64,000 nucleotides of DNA from Psychrobacter lutiphocae DSM 21542 (GTDB taxonomy: Bacteria > Pseudomonadota > Gammaproteobacteria > Pseudomonadales > Moraxellaceae), in contig NZ_KB907633.1 in NCBI RefSeq assembly GCF_000382145.1, positions 22,084 to 86,083 of the forward strand, in the 5' to 3' direction. The notes beneath the pieces were generated by a model that was given only the letters and a program-made list of their open reading frames with translations, ran no database searches and had not been told where the DNA came from. The position numbers and the translations under genes were made by a program. Shown here in pieces: positions 1 through 9,624 of this stretch; within the stretch, counting starts at the first letter, position 1, and every line of letters starts with the position of its first letter.

Positions 1-790
1 GTGGTGGTAAATCAAAACCTACCTTCTCCACTGCCCAATCATAAAACGGACGGTGATCTTCAAACTCAAGCGTACATAATGAGTGCGTAATACCTTCAAT
101 CGCATCAGATAGCGGATGCGCATAGTCATACATCGGATAGATGCACCACTTATCGCCGGTTTGGTGATGCGACTGCTTCATCACGCGATAAATCACTGGA
201 TCACGCATGTTCATATTTGGACTGGCCATATCGATTTTGGCACGCAATACCGCCTCACCTTCTTCGTATTTGCCATTTTTCATGTCATCAAAGCGTTGTA
301 AGTTGTCCTCAACACTGGCGTCACGCTGTGGTGATGGCGTACCTGGCTCATTGAACGAACCACGGGTCTCACGGATTTGCTCTGGCGTCTGTAAATCAAC
401 ATAGGCATCGCCTTGCTCAATCAGTTGGATTGCCCATTTGTACAACTGATCAAAGTAACCTGACGCATAATACGGCTTATCCGCCCACTTAAATCCAAGC
501 CATTCAACATCATTTTTAATATTATCAATATAGTCTTGTTTTTCAGCGGTAGGGTTGGTGTCATCAAAACGTAAGTTACAAATACCGTCAAACTCTTTGG
601 CAATACCAAAGTTTAGGCAAATCGACTTTACATGACCCAAATGCAAGTAACCGTTTGGCTCTGGCGGAAAACGGGTCACGATTTGCTCATACTTATCTTG
701 TGCTAAATCTTCACGAATAATATGACGAATAAAATCATTTTTTTCGTGATTGTCTTTGTCTAAAGCGTCTTTATTTACTGTGTTGCTCAT
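1..790 (-). CDS. glnS: Glutaminyl-tRNA synthetase, N-terminal part (runs off the window)
   Basis: Cytoplasmic class I aminoacyl-tRNA synthetase that charges tRNA-Gln with glutamine. The visible 263 codons begin at the ATG complementary to 788-790. They contain the class I HIGH-type signature in the form [12 protein letters not shown], followed by the GlnRS-typical NLRFDDTNP and [18 protein letters not shown] stretches. The KMSKS loop and anticodon-binding domain lie outside the window. Its upstream region holds three 18-bp tandem repeats (831-884) and then faces the divergent ArsR-type gene. No frame damage is seen in the visible part. Confidence 0.96.
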   Translation of the reverse strand, partial: MSNTVNKDALDKDNHEKNDFIRHIIREDLAQDKYEQIVTRFPPEPNGYLHLGHVKSICLNFGIAKEFDGICNLRFDDTNPTAEKQDYIDNIKNDVEWLGFKWADKPYYASGYFDQLYKWAIQLIEQGDAYVDLQTPEQIRETRGSFNEPGTPSPQRDASVEDNLQRFDDMKNGKYEEGEAVLRAKIDMASPNMNMRDPVIYRVMKQSHHQTGDKWCIYPMYDYAHPLSDAIEGITHSLCTLEFEDHRPFYDWAVEKVGFDLPP

Positions 791-830
791 AAAACCCTAC
801 TCCTGATTATTAAAAACTCTGATAACACAC

Positions 831-884
831 CAATAACTATTACAAAATCAATAACTATTATAAAATCAATAACTATTATAAAAA
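831..884. repeat. Tandem repeat, 3 x 18 bp
   Basis: Three head-to-tail copies of CAATAACTATTATAAAAT with one or two substitutions, in the divergent glnS/arsR spacer. It is one of about twenty such short arrays in this window. Apart from this array and the inverted repeat at 1033-1054, the 320-bp spacer shows nothing recognisable. Confidence 0.9.
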
Positions 885-1032
885 GGTAGTTAAATACTTA
901 TCAAAATAATAAATGCCCTATTCTAACAAACCTAAGCGCAATCGCTCATCTATTTAGATAATTTATTTTGTAGCTTCGGTTTCAAAGCTCATTAATCTTT
1001 ATATTTTAATTTTTTTCTATTATAAGCTTTAC

Positions 1033-1054
1033 TATTTCATTAATCCATGAAATA
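1033..1054. promoter_or_regulatory. Inverted repeat, candidate operator of the ArsR/SmtB regulator
   Basis: A perfect 8-bp inverted repeat, TATTTCAT-6 bp-ATGAAATA, lies about 55 bp before the ArsR-type start codon. Members of the SmtB/ArsR family usually repress their own promoter by binding an imperfect AT-rich palindrome of this size, so it is a reasonable autoregulatory site. There is no direct evidence that it is bound. Confidence 0.35.
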
Positions 1055-1110
1055 ATAAAGCCCAACAAAATTACTCATATTCTCATATTTATGATAGATA
1101 TCGTATTCCT

Positions 1111-1467
1111 ATGAATATTGACCAAATACCGACTTGCCATAGCGATGACCATCATCCTCCTAAGCTTACGACCGTTGAGCTCAGTGATGCTCAACACAAA
1201 CAAGTCACCCTCATGTTAAAGGCGCTGGCAGACTCGCAACGTTTACAGATGGTTCTCCTATTGAAAGACGCTGAAGAAGTCTGCGTGAGTGAAATTGCAA
1301 AGATTACTGGTGATAAGATGTCTACCTTATCTAACCGTTTAAAGCAATTGCATGAGGCAGGACTGATCAATAAGCGCCGAGAGGCACAGCATATCTATTA
1401 TAGCTTGCAAGATGAGCATGTCCGTCATCTCATTGACAACCTGGTCACTCATGCTAAGCATTTGTAA
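1111..1467 (+). CDS. ArsR/SmtB-family metal-responsive repressor
   Basis: 118-residue winged-helix dimeric repressor of the ArsR/SmtB family. The recognition-helix region reads KMSTLSNRLKQLHEAGLI, followed by a RREAQHIYYSL wing. Potential metal ligands match both SmtB sites. The alpha-5 site of SmtB (D104, H106, H117, E120) has counterparts D101, H103, H114 and H117 with identical spacing. The alpha-3N site has C9 plus nearby histidines and C58 in EEVCVSEI. This argues for zinc (or cobalt/nickel) sensing rather than arsenic, which needs a cysteine pair in the recognition helix. The next gene on the same strand encodes a histidine-rich protein, as smtB sits beside the metallothionein gene smtA. 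The metal specificity is inferred. Confidence 0.85.
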   Translation: MNIDQIPTCHSDDHHPPKLTTVELSDAQHKQVTLMLKALADSQRLQMVLLLKDAEEVCVSEIAKITGDKMSTLSNRLKQLHEAGLINKRREAQHIYYSLQDEHVRHLIDNLVTHAKHL

Positions 1468-1578
1468 CAGCTGGCTTACTTTTTGGAAATACGCCAGTCA
1501 CTAATTTAGTTAATACGGTTTGCTGTAACCACTAAATTTATCTTTTATATCAAAATGTTCTAACATTAAGGAGTCATT

Positions 1579-1935
1579 ATGAGCACATGCAATCATCCTC
1601 AACATCAAAATCATGATCATCAACACGGCAAAAACTGTGGGCATACCGCTATCCAACATGGCGACCACATTTGCTATGTACATGATGGCCATTTACATTA
1701 CCCACATGGTGAACATGTTGACGAACATCGTTTAGAGGTCACTGATAAAAACCCTGACGCTTGTACCCCTGAACATCAGTGCTCTGGACACGATGCTGAT
1801 CACGTTCATGGTCCAGGCTGTGGTCATGAAGCTGTACCTCATGGTGATCACATTTGCTATATCGTGGACGGTCATTTACATTATCCACATGGCGACCATT
1901 GCGATAATCATGGCCCAATAACGGTTCTATCTTAG
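1579..1935 (+). CDS. Histidine-rich protein with duplicated CGH..HGDHICY..DGHLHYPHG motif, likely metal-binding
   Basis: 118 residues, no signal peptide and no membrane segment, so probably cytoplasmic. It is built from two copies of a roughly 31-residue block (residues 16-46 and 77-107) with the shared pattern CGHxAxxHGDHICYxxDGHLHYPHGxH. Each block offers two cysteines and about eight histidines; the linker is Asp/Glu-rich with two more cysteines. A good ribosome binding site (AAGGAG) precedes the ATG at 1579. It lies 111 bp behind the SmtB-like repressor on the same strand, so it is probably its target. Function is inferred: zinc buffering, storage or metallochaperone. I do not recognise a characterised family. 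Confidence 0.75.
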   Translation: MSTCNHPQHQNHDHQHGKNCGHTAIQHGDHICYVHDGHLHYPHGEHVDEHRLEVTDKNPDACTPEHQCSGHDADHVHGPGCGHEAVPHGDHICYIVDGHLHYPHGDHCDNHGPITVLS

Positions 1936-2021
1936 TCACCGCTTAACCGTTTATTAAAAATGTAGACGATATGCTCATGCATATCCCTAGTTTTAACACA
2001 TATCCCTAGTTTTAATAATAG

Positions 2022-2056
2022 CCCATGTTACTATAATATATAGCGACATGGGTTTT
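2022..2056 (+). terminator. Hairpin terminator after the His-rich gene
   Basis: CCCATGT (2022-2028) pairs with ACATGGG (2046-2052). An inner CTATA/TATAG stem and TTTT follow. It sits about 85 bp after the His-rich gene and would end the metal-response transcript. Confidence 0.6.
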
Positions 2057-2061
2057 CCTAT

Positions 2062-2118
2062 TTAATAAGATAACCAAACCTTAATAAGATAACCAAACCT
2101 TAATAAGATAACCAAACC
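2062..2118. repeat. Tandem repeat, 3 x 19 bp
   Basis: Three identical head-to-tail copies of TTAATAAGATAACCAAACC in the spacer before the cyclophilin gene. Nothing else is evident in 1936-2298 except the terminator at 2022. Confidence 0.95.
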
Positions 2119-2298
2119 CTGTAACAGCTTGAAGGATGACAACCTAAAAAAAAGAGGTTAGACTAGCGCATAATTTAACAGTGTTATATCTGTGCCTATA
2201 CTATATTGAGCCAAACAAGCTATTAAACAAGTTAACGACTATATAAACCAAAAAATAGATTAAGCAACTTAAGCAACTTAAGCAAATAAGGATTTACT

Positions 2299-2952
2299 GT
2301 GACAGCACTAAAAGCTTTCGGTTATGGCAGTTTAATATTGCCATTATTTTTAATGGGATGTTCTAACGCAACAACAACCCAAAATAGTAGTACCAATGTG
2401 ACTACCAATACCAGTACAACCAAAACTAAGGATACACAAATGAGCGATATGCCAGTAGTACAACTTAACACCTCTATGGGTGACATCACCATCGAATTAA
2501 ACGCTGAAAAAGCGCCAAAAACCGTTGACAACTTCGTATCATACGTTAAAGCGGGTCATTATGACGGCACCATCTTCCACCGTGTGATTCCAAACTTCAT
2601 GATCCAAGGTGGCGGTATGGATGCAAACATGAAAGAGAAAGATACCAATGCGCCTATCCAAAACGAAGCAGACAATGGTCTAAAAAATGACGAAGGTACC
2701 ATTGCTATGGCACGTACGCAAGATCCACATTCAGCGACTAGCCAGTTCTTCATTAACGTTAAGGACAACGACTTTTTAAACCATTCTGGCAAAAACATGC
2801 AAGGCTGGGGCTACACTGTATTTGGTAAAGTAACCAGCGGTATGGATGTGGTCAAAAAGATTGAAGGCGTACCAACAGGCCGTTATGGCATGCATGCTGA
2901 TGTACCAAAAGAGCCCGTTATTATCAACTCTGCAAAAGTTATCAGCGAATAA
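2299..2952 (+). CDS. Cyclophilin-type peptidyl-prolyl isomerase, predicted lipoprotein
   Basis: Catalyses cis-trans isomerisation of X-Pro bonds. The GTG start at 2299 is supported by AAGGA six bases upstream. It gives an N-terminus [10 protein letters not shown] followed by a hydrophobic stretch ending in LMGC, a lipobox with Cys21 as the lipidated residue. A Ser/Thr/Asn-rich linker runs to about residue 48. The cyclophilin domain then runs to the end, with the [13 protein letters not shown] active-site segment (catalytic Arg) and [14 protein letters not shown]. An internal ATG at 2431 would give a PpiB-like cytoplasmic form. The lipobox and ribosome binding site favour the envelope-anchored form. 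Confidence 0.9.
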   Translation: MTALKAFGYGSLILPLFLMGCSNATTTQNSSTNVTTNTSTTKTKDTQMSDMPVVQLNTSMGDITIELNAEKAPKTVDNFVSYVKAGHYDGTIFHRVIPNFMIQGGGMDANMKEKDTNAPIQNEADNGLKNDEGTIAMARTQDPHSATSQFFINVKDNDFLNHSGKNMQGWGYTVFGKVTSGMDVVKKIEGVPTGRYGMHADVPKEPVIINSAKVISE

Positions 2953-2994
2953 GTAAATACCTGTTATTTTGAGCTTATATCGAGCGTATAATTC

Positions 2995-4053
2995 ATGACA
3001 AATGCAGATTCAGTCATAGCAACATTGATCACAGACTACAATCACTTACTCACCACCCGACCCCATGATATTCGTCGGGTGCTGATTAGTGATTTGCATT
3101 TGTCTGCTGATGAGCCTGCCTTAGTGCAGGCTTTTTTGGCCTTGCTCGATGACCTATTGGCATTGCCTAACCTGATTGAGCTGTATATTCTAGGCGACTG
3201 GTTTGATGCTTGGGTCGGCGATGATGCCTATTTGTCTTTATCTGATACCGACAAATCAACCCATTGGCTCACCCCTATTATTGACAAATTAACTCAATTA
3301 AAACACGCAGGCTGTCAGACATTGGTGATGCATGGCAATCGTGATTTTTTAATCGGTCAAGATTTTTGTGACTGCTTTGGTGGACGATTAATCCACGAGC
3401 CTTTTATCCTTACTTTAGGTGACACCCGCTTTCGCTTTGAGCATGGTGATGCGCTGTGTACCGATGACCTCTCCTATCAACGCTTTCGGCGAGTGACCCG
3501 CAATCGTGCTGTTCAATGGCTCTTTTTAAAACAGCCATTAACCAAGCGCTTAAACTTTGCTAATAAAGTACGTCATCACAGTACAGAGGACAAAGCGCAT
3601 AAACCGATGGCGATTATGGACGTCAATGACATGGCGGTTAACAAAGCCTTACAGCATGTCGATCATCTCTTGCATGGTCATACGCACCGACCAGATATTC
3701 ATCAGGTGAGTGACGATCACTCTCCTCTTCATACCAACAAAAAAACAAAGCTACTCTCTAAATTTAGCAGAAAAAAAACGTGCTCCAACAGCTCAGACAA
3801 CTCAAATAATAGTCAGTATCACAATCGCTACCGCTACGTGCTAGGTGATTGGCGAGTGAATAATCGTGACAGCGCTCGCCAGCGGGTAGAGGCGGTTATA
3901 GCCTTTACCACTGTTGATTCATTCGAGCAGCTGAACTTACAAAATCAGGCGCACACTCAAAAAAATAAGCAGAAAAACACACAAACAAATAAAAGCGCCC
4001 AATCTGGTCAATGGCCAAATGAGCGCTTACAACTGGTTAATTTTGTACACTAA
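2995..4053 (+). CDS. lpxH: UDP-2,3-diacylglucosamine diphosphatase LpxH, with low-complexity insertions
   Basis: Peripheral membrane enzyme of lipid A synthesis that hydrolyses UDP-2,3-diacylglucosamine to lipid X and UMP. Metallophosphoesterase motifs are in order: ISDLHLS (D33, H35), LGDWFDAWVGDD (D68), HGNRDF (N115), FEHGD (H150) and the final HGHTHRP near residue 230. The protein has 352 residues against about 240 for typical LpxH. The excess comes from a roughly 25-residue N-terminal extension, a Lys/Ser/Asn-rich insertion at about 243-278 between HGHTHRP and the C-terminal YRYVLGDW strand, and a Gln/Lys/Asn-rich stretch at about 314-340. All metal ligands are kept, so it should be active. 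Confidence 0.92.
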   Translation: MTNADSVIATLITDYNHLLTTRPHDIRRVLISDLHLSADEPALVQAFLALLDDLLALPNLIELYILGDWFDAWVGDDAYLSLSDTDKSTHWLTPIIDKLTQLKHAGCQTLVMHGNRDFLIGQDFCDCFGGRLIHEPFILTLGDTRFRFEHGDALCTDDLSYQRFRRVTRNRAVQWLFLKQPLTKRLNFANKVRHHSTEDKAHKPMAIMDVNDMAVNKALQHVDHLLHGHTHRPDIHQVSDDHSPLHTNKKTKLLSKFSRKKTCSNSSDNSNNSQYHNRYRYVLGDWRVNNRDSARQRVEAVIAFTTVDSFEQLNLQNQAHTQKNKQKNTQTNKSAQSGQWPNERLQLVNFVH

Positions 4054-4102
4054 CCAATCAAGTTAAAACTGGCCTATTCTGGTAGATTAGGCGGTCAGTG
4101 AA

Positions 4103-4684
4103 TTAATCCAACAACTTAAAGAAATGCTGACGATAATGCTTTAACTCACGGATAGAATCACGGATATCATCCATTGCCAAATGCGTGCCTGACTTCTCCA
4201 CCCCTTTTAAAATATCTGGACGCCAGCGGTAGCACAGCTCTTTGATAGAGGACACATCTAAGTTGCGATAATGGAAAAAACGCTCCAGCTCTGGCATTTG
4301 TCTGGCTAAAAAGCGACGGTCTTGGCAAATTGAATTACCACACATGGGGGATTTGCCCTCATCAACCCATTTACGCAAAAACTCAAGGGTTTCTTTTTCG
4401 GCCTGCTCTAAGGTAACGCTACTGCGACGTACTCTATCGATAAGCCCTGATTGACCATGTTGCTTGGTGTTCCAGTCATCCATGCCATTGAGTTTTTGAT
4501 CCGACACTTTAATGGCAAACACTGGACCTTCAGCCAGCACGTTTAAATCTTCATCGGTGACAATAGTCGCAATTTCGATAATATCGTCATTCATGGTGTC
4601 AAGACCGGTCATTTCTAGGTCTATCCAGATAAGCCCTTTTTTACCTTGGTTTTTGATTTTAATTTTGTTGGGATGATCACTCAT
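4103..4684 (-). CDS. orn: Oligoribonuclease
   Basis: DEDD-family 3'-5' exonuclease that degrades 2-5 nt RNA fragments, including pGpG. It has 193 residues. The first acidic motif is [10 protein letters not shown] (D22, E24) and the last [11 protein letters not shown], with the DVSSIKEL region between. I place the start at 4684 (MSDHPNK), because TAGGAAAA precedes it at proper spacing. An in-frame ATG seven codons upstream has no such signal. It is convergent with lpxH. Confidence 0.95.
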   Translation of the reverse strand: MSDHPNKIKIKNQGKKGLIWIDLEMTGLDTMNDDIIEIATIVTDEDLNVLAEGPVFAIKVSDQKLNGMDDWNTKQHGQSGLIDRVRRSSVTLEQAEKETLEFLRKWVDEGKSPMCGNSICQDRRFLARQMPELERFFHYRNLDVSSIKELCYRWRPDILKGVEKSGTHLAMDDIRDSIRELKHYRQHFFKLLD

Positions 4685-4760
4685 TTTTTTTCCTAGATAA
4701 CACATCAGAAGTTAAGAATCTAAACAGTTAAAAAGCTAACAATAATAATAAACCTATTAA

Positions 4761-4801
4761 TAACTGCAATAACTGCAATAACTGCAATAACTGCAATAAC
4801 T
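4761..4801. repeat. Tandem repeat, 9-bp unit, about 4.5 copies
   Basis: TAACTGCAA repeated four times plus a partial copy, in the 433-bp divergent spacer between orn and rsgA. The rest of the spacer is AT-rich with loose GATA/AATA repetition near 5007-5060 and no recognisable gene. Confidence 0.9.
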
Positions 4802-5117
4802 GGAGTATAGTATCAAATTTCAGCAGTTTAAAGTTTGTGATTTAGCTACTTCATTGTTTAAGCAACATAAAAGCGATATGCTATACACTTAATTTTAAGT
4901 TTTAAACTGATTATAGCGTTAAACTCTTATAACTATTATCAAGCTCTTGTACTTATTATCAGACTTTTATAGCCATTATCGCTGATCAACTCTAACAGCA
5001 TAAATAGATAAGCAAGATGCATGTATGAATGAATAAATAGATAGATAAATTGATAACTAAACAACCAATTACTCAAGCAATTAAACCAACAAGCAAACTG
5101 ATAGGTAACCAATCTTT

Positions 5118-6344
5118 ATGGCGCTGATACGACAACGTAAACTCACCAAACAACAACTACGACGCATTGATAAGCAGCAAGCCGAGCAGCAAGACTCGAT
5201 TGACGGTAGCTTGATGGATGGGGTGGTCATGGCCCATTATGGCAAACAACTTGAAGTGCAAGTAACCTCCCTTCCTGACATTATTCCCGAGCCACCGCAA
5301 GTCGCAGAAGGTGAGCCTGAGCCGTTTTGGCAACAAATTAAACTGGGCGATATCTGGCGCTGTCATGTGCGTACCAACTTACCTATGCTGGCCACGGGTG
5401 ACCATGTACGCTGGGTGGCAGATCCCAATACTGGCTTTGGCCGTATTGAATCAGTGCAGCCGCGTAGCTCACTTATTTCACGCCCTGATCGCTATCACAA
5501 GCTAAAGCCTGTCGCCGCTAATGTCGATATCTTAGCCATCGTATTTGCACCACTGCCAGCGGCTGCACCTGGATTAATAGATCGTTATTTGGTGGTCTGC
5601 CACCATGCCGATGTGCAGCCGTTATTGGTGTTAAATAAAGCTGACCTGCTGAGTATCGAAGCGTACGCCTTTACCCAAGATTTGCTTGCCGAATATCAAG
5701 CTTTGGGCTATGACACTGTATTAACTGCTGCGCCCTGCCCTGAAAGCTTGTTGCACCAAGAGACAGACGATGCAGAAGCTATCAGTCAGCTCAGTGTTAG
5801 CCAACAAAAAGACAAGGCACTAAAAGACAGTCAGCTTAGCGCCAAGCAAATTGATCCAGAAGCGCTAACCAAGCTGGCACAAGTCTCCAAGCTTGGATTG
5901 GGTGATTTGCAGCAAAAAATTAAAAACAAATTGGTTATCTTCGCTGGTCAATCTGGCGTGGGCAAAAGCACGCTGGTCAACGCCTTGCTGCCAAACTCTG
6001 CTCAGAGCGTTAATGTTATTTCGACCAACTCTAAGCTTGGGCAGCATACGACCACCACCAGTCGCCTATTGCCATTTGTGCCTGACGATCTGACCCAAGG
6101 TGGTATTGTTGACACGCCAGGCATACGTGAATATGGCATTTGGCACTTAACACCAGATGACATCTTATCTGGATTCATAGAGCTGGCACCGCTAGCAGGT
6201 CATTGTAAGTTTAGAGACTGCAAACACACCCATAACAGCAAAGGATGTGCCTTATGGCAGGCGGTTGCAGATGGTAGTGTACAACAAAGACGAGTTGAAA
6301 GCCTGGTCACCTTGCAAGCTGAAGCCGACACCCCCACATATTAA
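5118..6344 (+). CDS. rsgA: Ribosome small-subunit biogenesis GTPase RsgA
   Basis: Circularly permuted GTPase that checks late 30S assembly. An N-terminal OB-fold region (about 30-115) is followed by G4 NKAD (173-176), then G1 GQSGVGKST (277-285), G3 DTPGIREYG, and a C-terminal zinc site formed by the Cys and His residues of HCKFRDCKHTHNSKGC. This permuted order is diagnostic. It has 408 residues against about 350 for E. coli. A Gln/Ser/Lys-rich insertion at about 209-255 between G4 and G1 explains most of the difference. Confidence 0.95.
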   Translation: MALIRQRKLTKQQLRRIDKQQAEQQDSIDGSLMDGVVMAHYGKQLEVQVTSLPDIIPEPPQVAEGEPEPFWQQIKLGDIWRCHVRTNLPMLATGDHVRWVADPNTGFGRIESVQPRSSLISRPDRYHKLKPVAANVDILAIVFAPLPAAAPGLIDRYLVVCHHADVQPLLVLNKADLLSIEAYAFTQDLLAEYQALGYDTVLTAAPCPESLLHQETDDAEAISQLSVSQQKDKALKDSQLSAKQIDPEALTKLAQVSKLGLGDLQQKIKNKLVIFAGQSGVGKSTLVNALLPNSAQSVNVISTNSKLGQHTTTTSRLLPFVPDDLTQGGIVDTPGIREYGIWHLTPDDILSGFIELAPLAGHCKFRDCKHTHNSKGCALWQAVADGSVQQRRVESLVTLQAEADTPTY

Positions 6345-6400
6345 GTATCAAGCAAGCATACTGATGCATCGAACAAAAACTAAATAGACGACCATCGCTC

Positions 6401-6466
6401 ACATAGTATATTAGTATAATAAGTATACATAGTATAATAAGTATACATAGTATAAATAGTATAAAT
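6401..6466. repeat. AT-rich tandem repeat, about 18-bp unit
   Basis: Two clear 18-bp copies of AGTATACATAGTATAATA (6422-6457), flanked by degenerate copies on both sides, between rsgA and the rhodanese gene. Confidence 0.8.
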
Positions 6467-6561
6467 GTGGGCAAATGGCGTTAATTGGTGTGAGGTTAAT
6501 GCAATCCTTGCTGTATCACGTTATAATAATTACAATCTAAATTTTTTACTGGAGAAGTGTT

Positions 6562-7017
6562 TTGTCACTAGATCGTTGGCTTGAGTTTATGGGCAACCAT
6601 CCCGTGTTGTTTGGTATTTTATTACTATTGATTATTTTGTTTTTTACCTTAGAAAACAAACGCAGTGGTAAAAAGATAGCACCTAACGCCTTAGGAATTT
6701 TGGTTAACTCACAAAACGCCCAAATCATTGATATCCGAGCCAAAAAGAAATTTGAAACCGGCTACATTCAAGGCAGCCGTAACATCCCTTTTACTCAGTT
6801 AAAAGATCATCTTGAAGAAATTCGTGCCATTGATGTACCTGTGGTCATCGTTTGTGACATGGGTATTCAAGCGGGGGCTGCTGTACAGCTTATCGGCAAG
6901 CCCAATGTATTCCGTTTAGATGGTGGTATTGGTGGTTGGCAAGCAGCGGGTATGCCTTTGGTTGGTGGTGTTACCAAAAAAGGTAAAACTGTCACAGGTA
7001 AGGCTAAATCTCGCTAA
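6562..7017 (+). CDS. yibN: Membrane-anchored rhodanese-like protein (YibN type)
   Basis: 151 residues starting at TTG (6562), chosen because GGAGAAG lies just upstream. One N-terminal membrane segment (about 13-31, HPVLFGILLLLIILFF) anchors a cytoplasmic rhodanese domain (about 45-135) with IIDIRAKKKFETGYIQGS and the active-site Cys98 in VCDMGIQAGAA. The persulfide-carrying cysteine is present but a specific sulfur acceptor is unknown. The order rhodanese-grxC-secB matches the yibN-grxC-secB cluster of gammaproteobacteria, which supports the assignment. Confidence 0.85.
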   Translation: MSLDRWLEFMGNHPVLFGILLLLIILFFTLENKRSGKKIAPNALGILVNSQNAQIIDIRAKKKFETGYIQGSRNIPFTQLKDHLEEIRAIDVPVVIVCDMGIQAGAAVQLIGKPNVFRLDGGIGGWQAAGMPLVGGVTKKGKTVTGKAKSR

Positions 7018-7022
7018 GCTGT

Positions 7023-7070
7023 GACCTGATTAGACTTTGACTTAGTTAGACTTTGACCTGATTAGACTTT
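7023..7070. repeat. Tandem repeat, 3 x 16 bp
   Basis: Three copies of GACCTGATTAGACTTT, the middle one slightly diverged, immediately after the rhodanese gene. The rest of the 314-bp gap to grxC is AT-rich, with loose repetition of TTAACAATTAA-like words and no other feature. Confidence 0.85.
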
Positions 7071-7331
7071 AATAGAATTAAACTGCAATCTGGTTAAACC
7101 CTAATCTAGTTAAGTTCTGACTAAACTATAAATCTACAAATCCTTGACTGACTTATTACCCCTCTAACAACCTTGATAATTCATAACTTAACAGTTAGCA
7201 ACTTAATAATTAACAATTAAAGACTTAACAATCAATGATTTAAAGCATACAGCGCAACACACTGCTGCTGACAGTTGCTCAACCATTGACTTATTAAGTC
7301 ACTCACAGACCGATAACAATAAGGATCATTC

Positions 7332-7595
7332 ATGACAGCACCTGTTACCGTTTATACCACACCCATTTGCCCCTATTGCCTAAATGCCAAACAGTTATTA
7401 AAAAACAAAGGCATCGAGTATAACGAAATTGGTATGCACGATATTAGCTCAGATGAGCGTCTGGCATTAATGAAAAAAACCAATAATTATCGCACTGTAC
7501 CACAGATATTTATTGGTGATACCTTTGTCGGTGGCTTTGACGAGCTTAATGCCTTAAATCAAAGTGGTAAGCTTGATGAGATGCTAAACACCTAA
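7332..7595 (+). CDS. grxC: Glutaredoxin 3
   Basis: 87-residue glutathione-dependent thiol-disulfide oxidoreductase with the classic CPYC active site (C13, C16) in TTPICPYCLNAKQLL. The glutathione-binding TVPQIFIGD and GGFDEL segments follow. AAGGA precedes the ATG. It lies between the YibN-like gene and secB. Confidence 0.96.
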   Translation: MTAPVTVYTTPICPYCLNAKQLLKNKGIEYNEIGMHDISSDERLALMKKTNNYRTVPQIFIGDTFVGGFDELNALNQSGKLDEMLNT

Positions 7596-7733
7596 TCTTT
7601 TTTTAATCTTAGTGTTTTGCTCAATTTATAGCAATACAATAATCATTTTAGCAACACCCACTTAACGACAAAAGATTTATCGAGCTGATGACTCTATAAA
7701 TATTTCAAACAACTCACTCACCATCATCAATAA

Positions 7734-8192
<459 letters not shown>

Positions 8193-8249
8193 GCTAACCG
8201 CTAAACAGACTGTTTGATTTAATATGTTCGTCTGCCAAGCGCTTTTGCT

Positions 8250-8309
8250 AAGCACTTAGTAAATAAGCACTTAGTAAATAAGCGCTTAGTAAATAAGCGC
8301 TTAGTAAAT
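8250..8309. repeat. Tandem repeat, 4 x 15 bp
   Basis: Four head-to-tail copies of AAGCRCTTAGTAAAT between secB and its terminator. A related degenerate copy continues to about 8338. Confidence 0.9.
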
Positions 8310-8365
8310 ATTAGACACTTAAATACCAGACACTTAGCTTACAAACAGTTATATTAAAAACAGTC

Positions 8366-8401
8366 AAAAAAACCGCACTCTGTTTAGAATGCGGTTTTTT
8401 T
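8366..8401. terminator. Bidirectional terminator between secB and adk
   Basis: AAAAAAACCGCA (8366-8377) pairs with TGCGGTTTTTTT (8390-8401) around a 12-nt loop. It has a T-run on each strand, so it can serve both convergent genes. Confidence 0.9.
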
Positions 8402-8433
8402 ATTGCTAAATTTATACAAGCTTAAAGCAGTTA

Positions 8434-9186
<753 letters not shown>

Positions 9187-9453
9187 CTAACCCTAGTAAT
9201 CATTATTTATAGTTCAACCACAAACCTGCCATGTTAATACACTAGCAGATGATTACAGTGGCAAAGCACTTACAGCAATCCATGGCTTTGACACTTGCTA
9301 AGCTCAAATCCATCTTAGCTATTGTTATATAAAAGCCGGCTTCTGACTTTTTTTAAACCTAATTACCTTACATTGTGCTGAAAAAAAGCTCAAGCTATTT
9401 TAATAATAAATACCACTATATCGAAAACTTATTAGTCAAAAAAAGCTTGGCAA

Positions 9454-9590
9454 TAGGATCTGTTGAACCGTCATCTTCGTAAGAAAAATTTCGCCTGTTT
9501 TTTCGTGTAAAAATAGGTGCATGAAAATAAAATTTTTCTTTAAACCTAGAGTGCTATTAAGCACATGTGGTAAGTATTCAATAGACTCTA
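9454..9590. mobile_element. Miniature element family B, copy 1 (about 137 bp)
   Basis: The left end TAGGATCTGTTGAAC and the right end, read on the other strand as TAGAGTCTATTGAAT, form imperfect terminal inverted repeats. The interior shares the segments GTCATCTTCGTA, AAATAAARTTTTTCTTTA and ACCTAGA..GCTAT..AGCACATGTGGTAA with copies at 16594 and 54790. It has no coding capacity. It occupies the 3' side of the 9088-9624 gap; the rest of that gap shows no gene. Confidence 0.7.
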
Positions 9591-9624
9591 ACATCTCAAG
9601 ACAGGAAAAAGCTAATATATCCTA

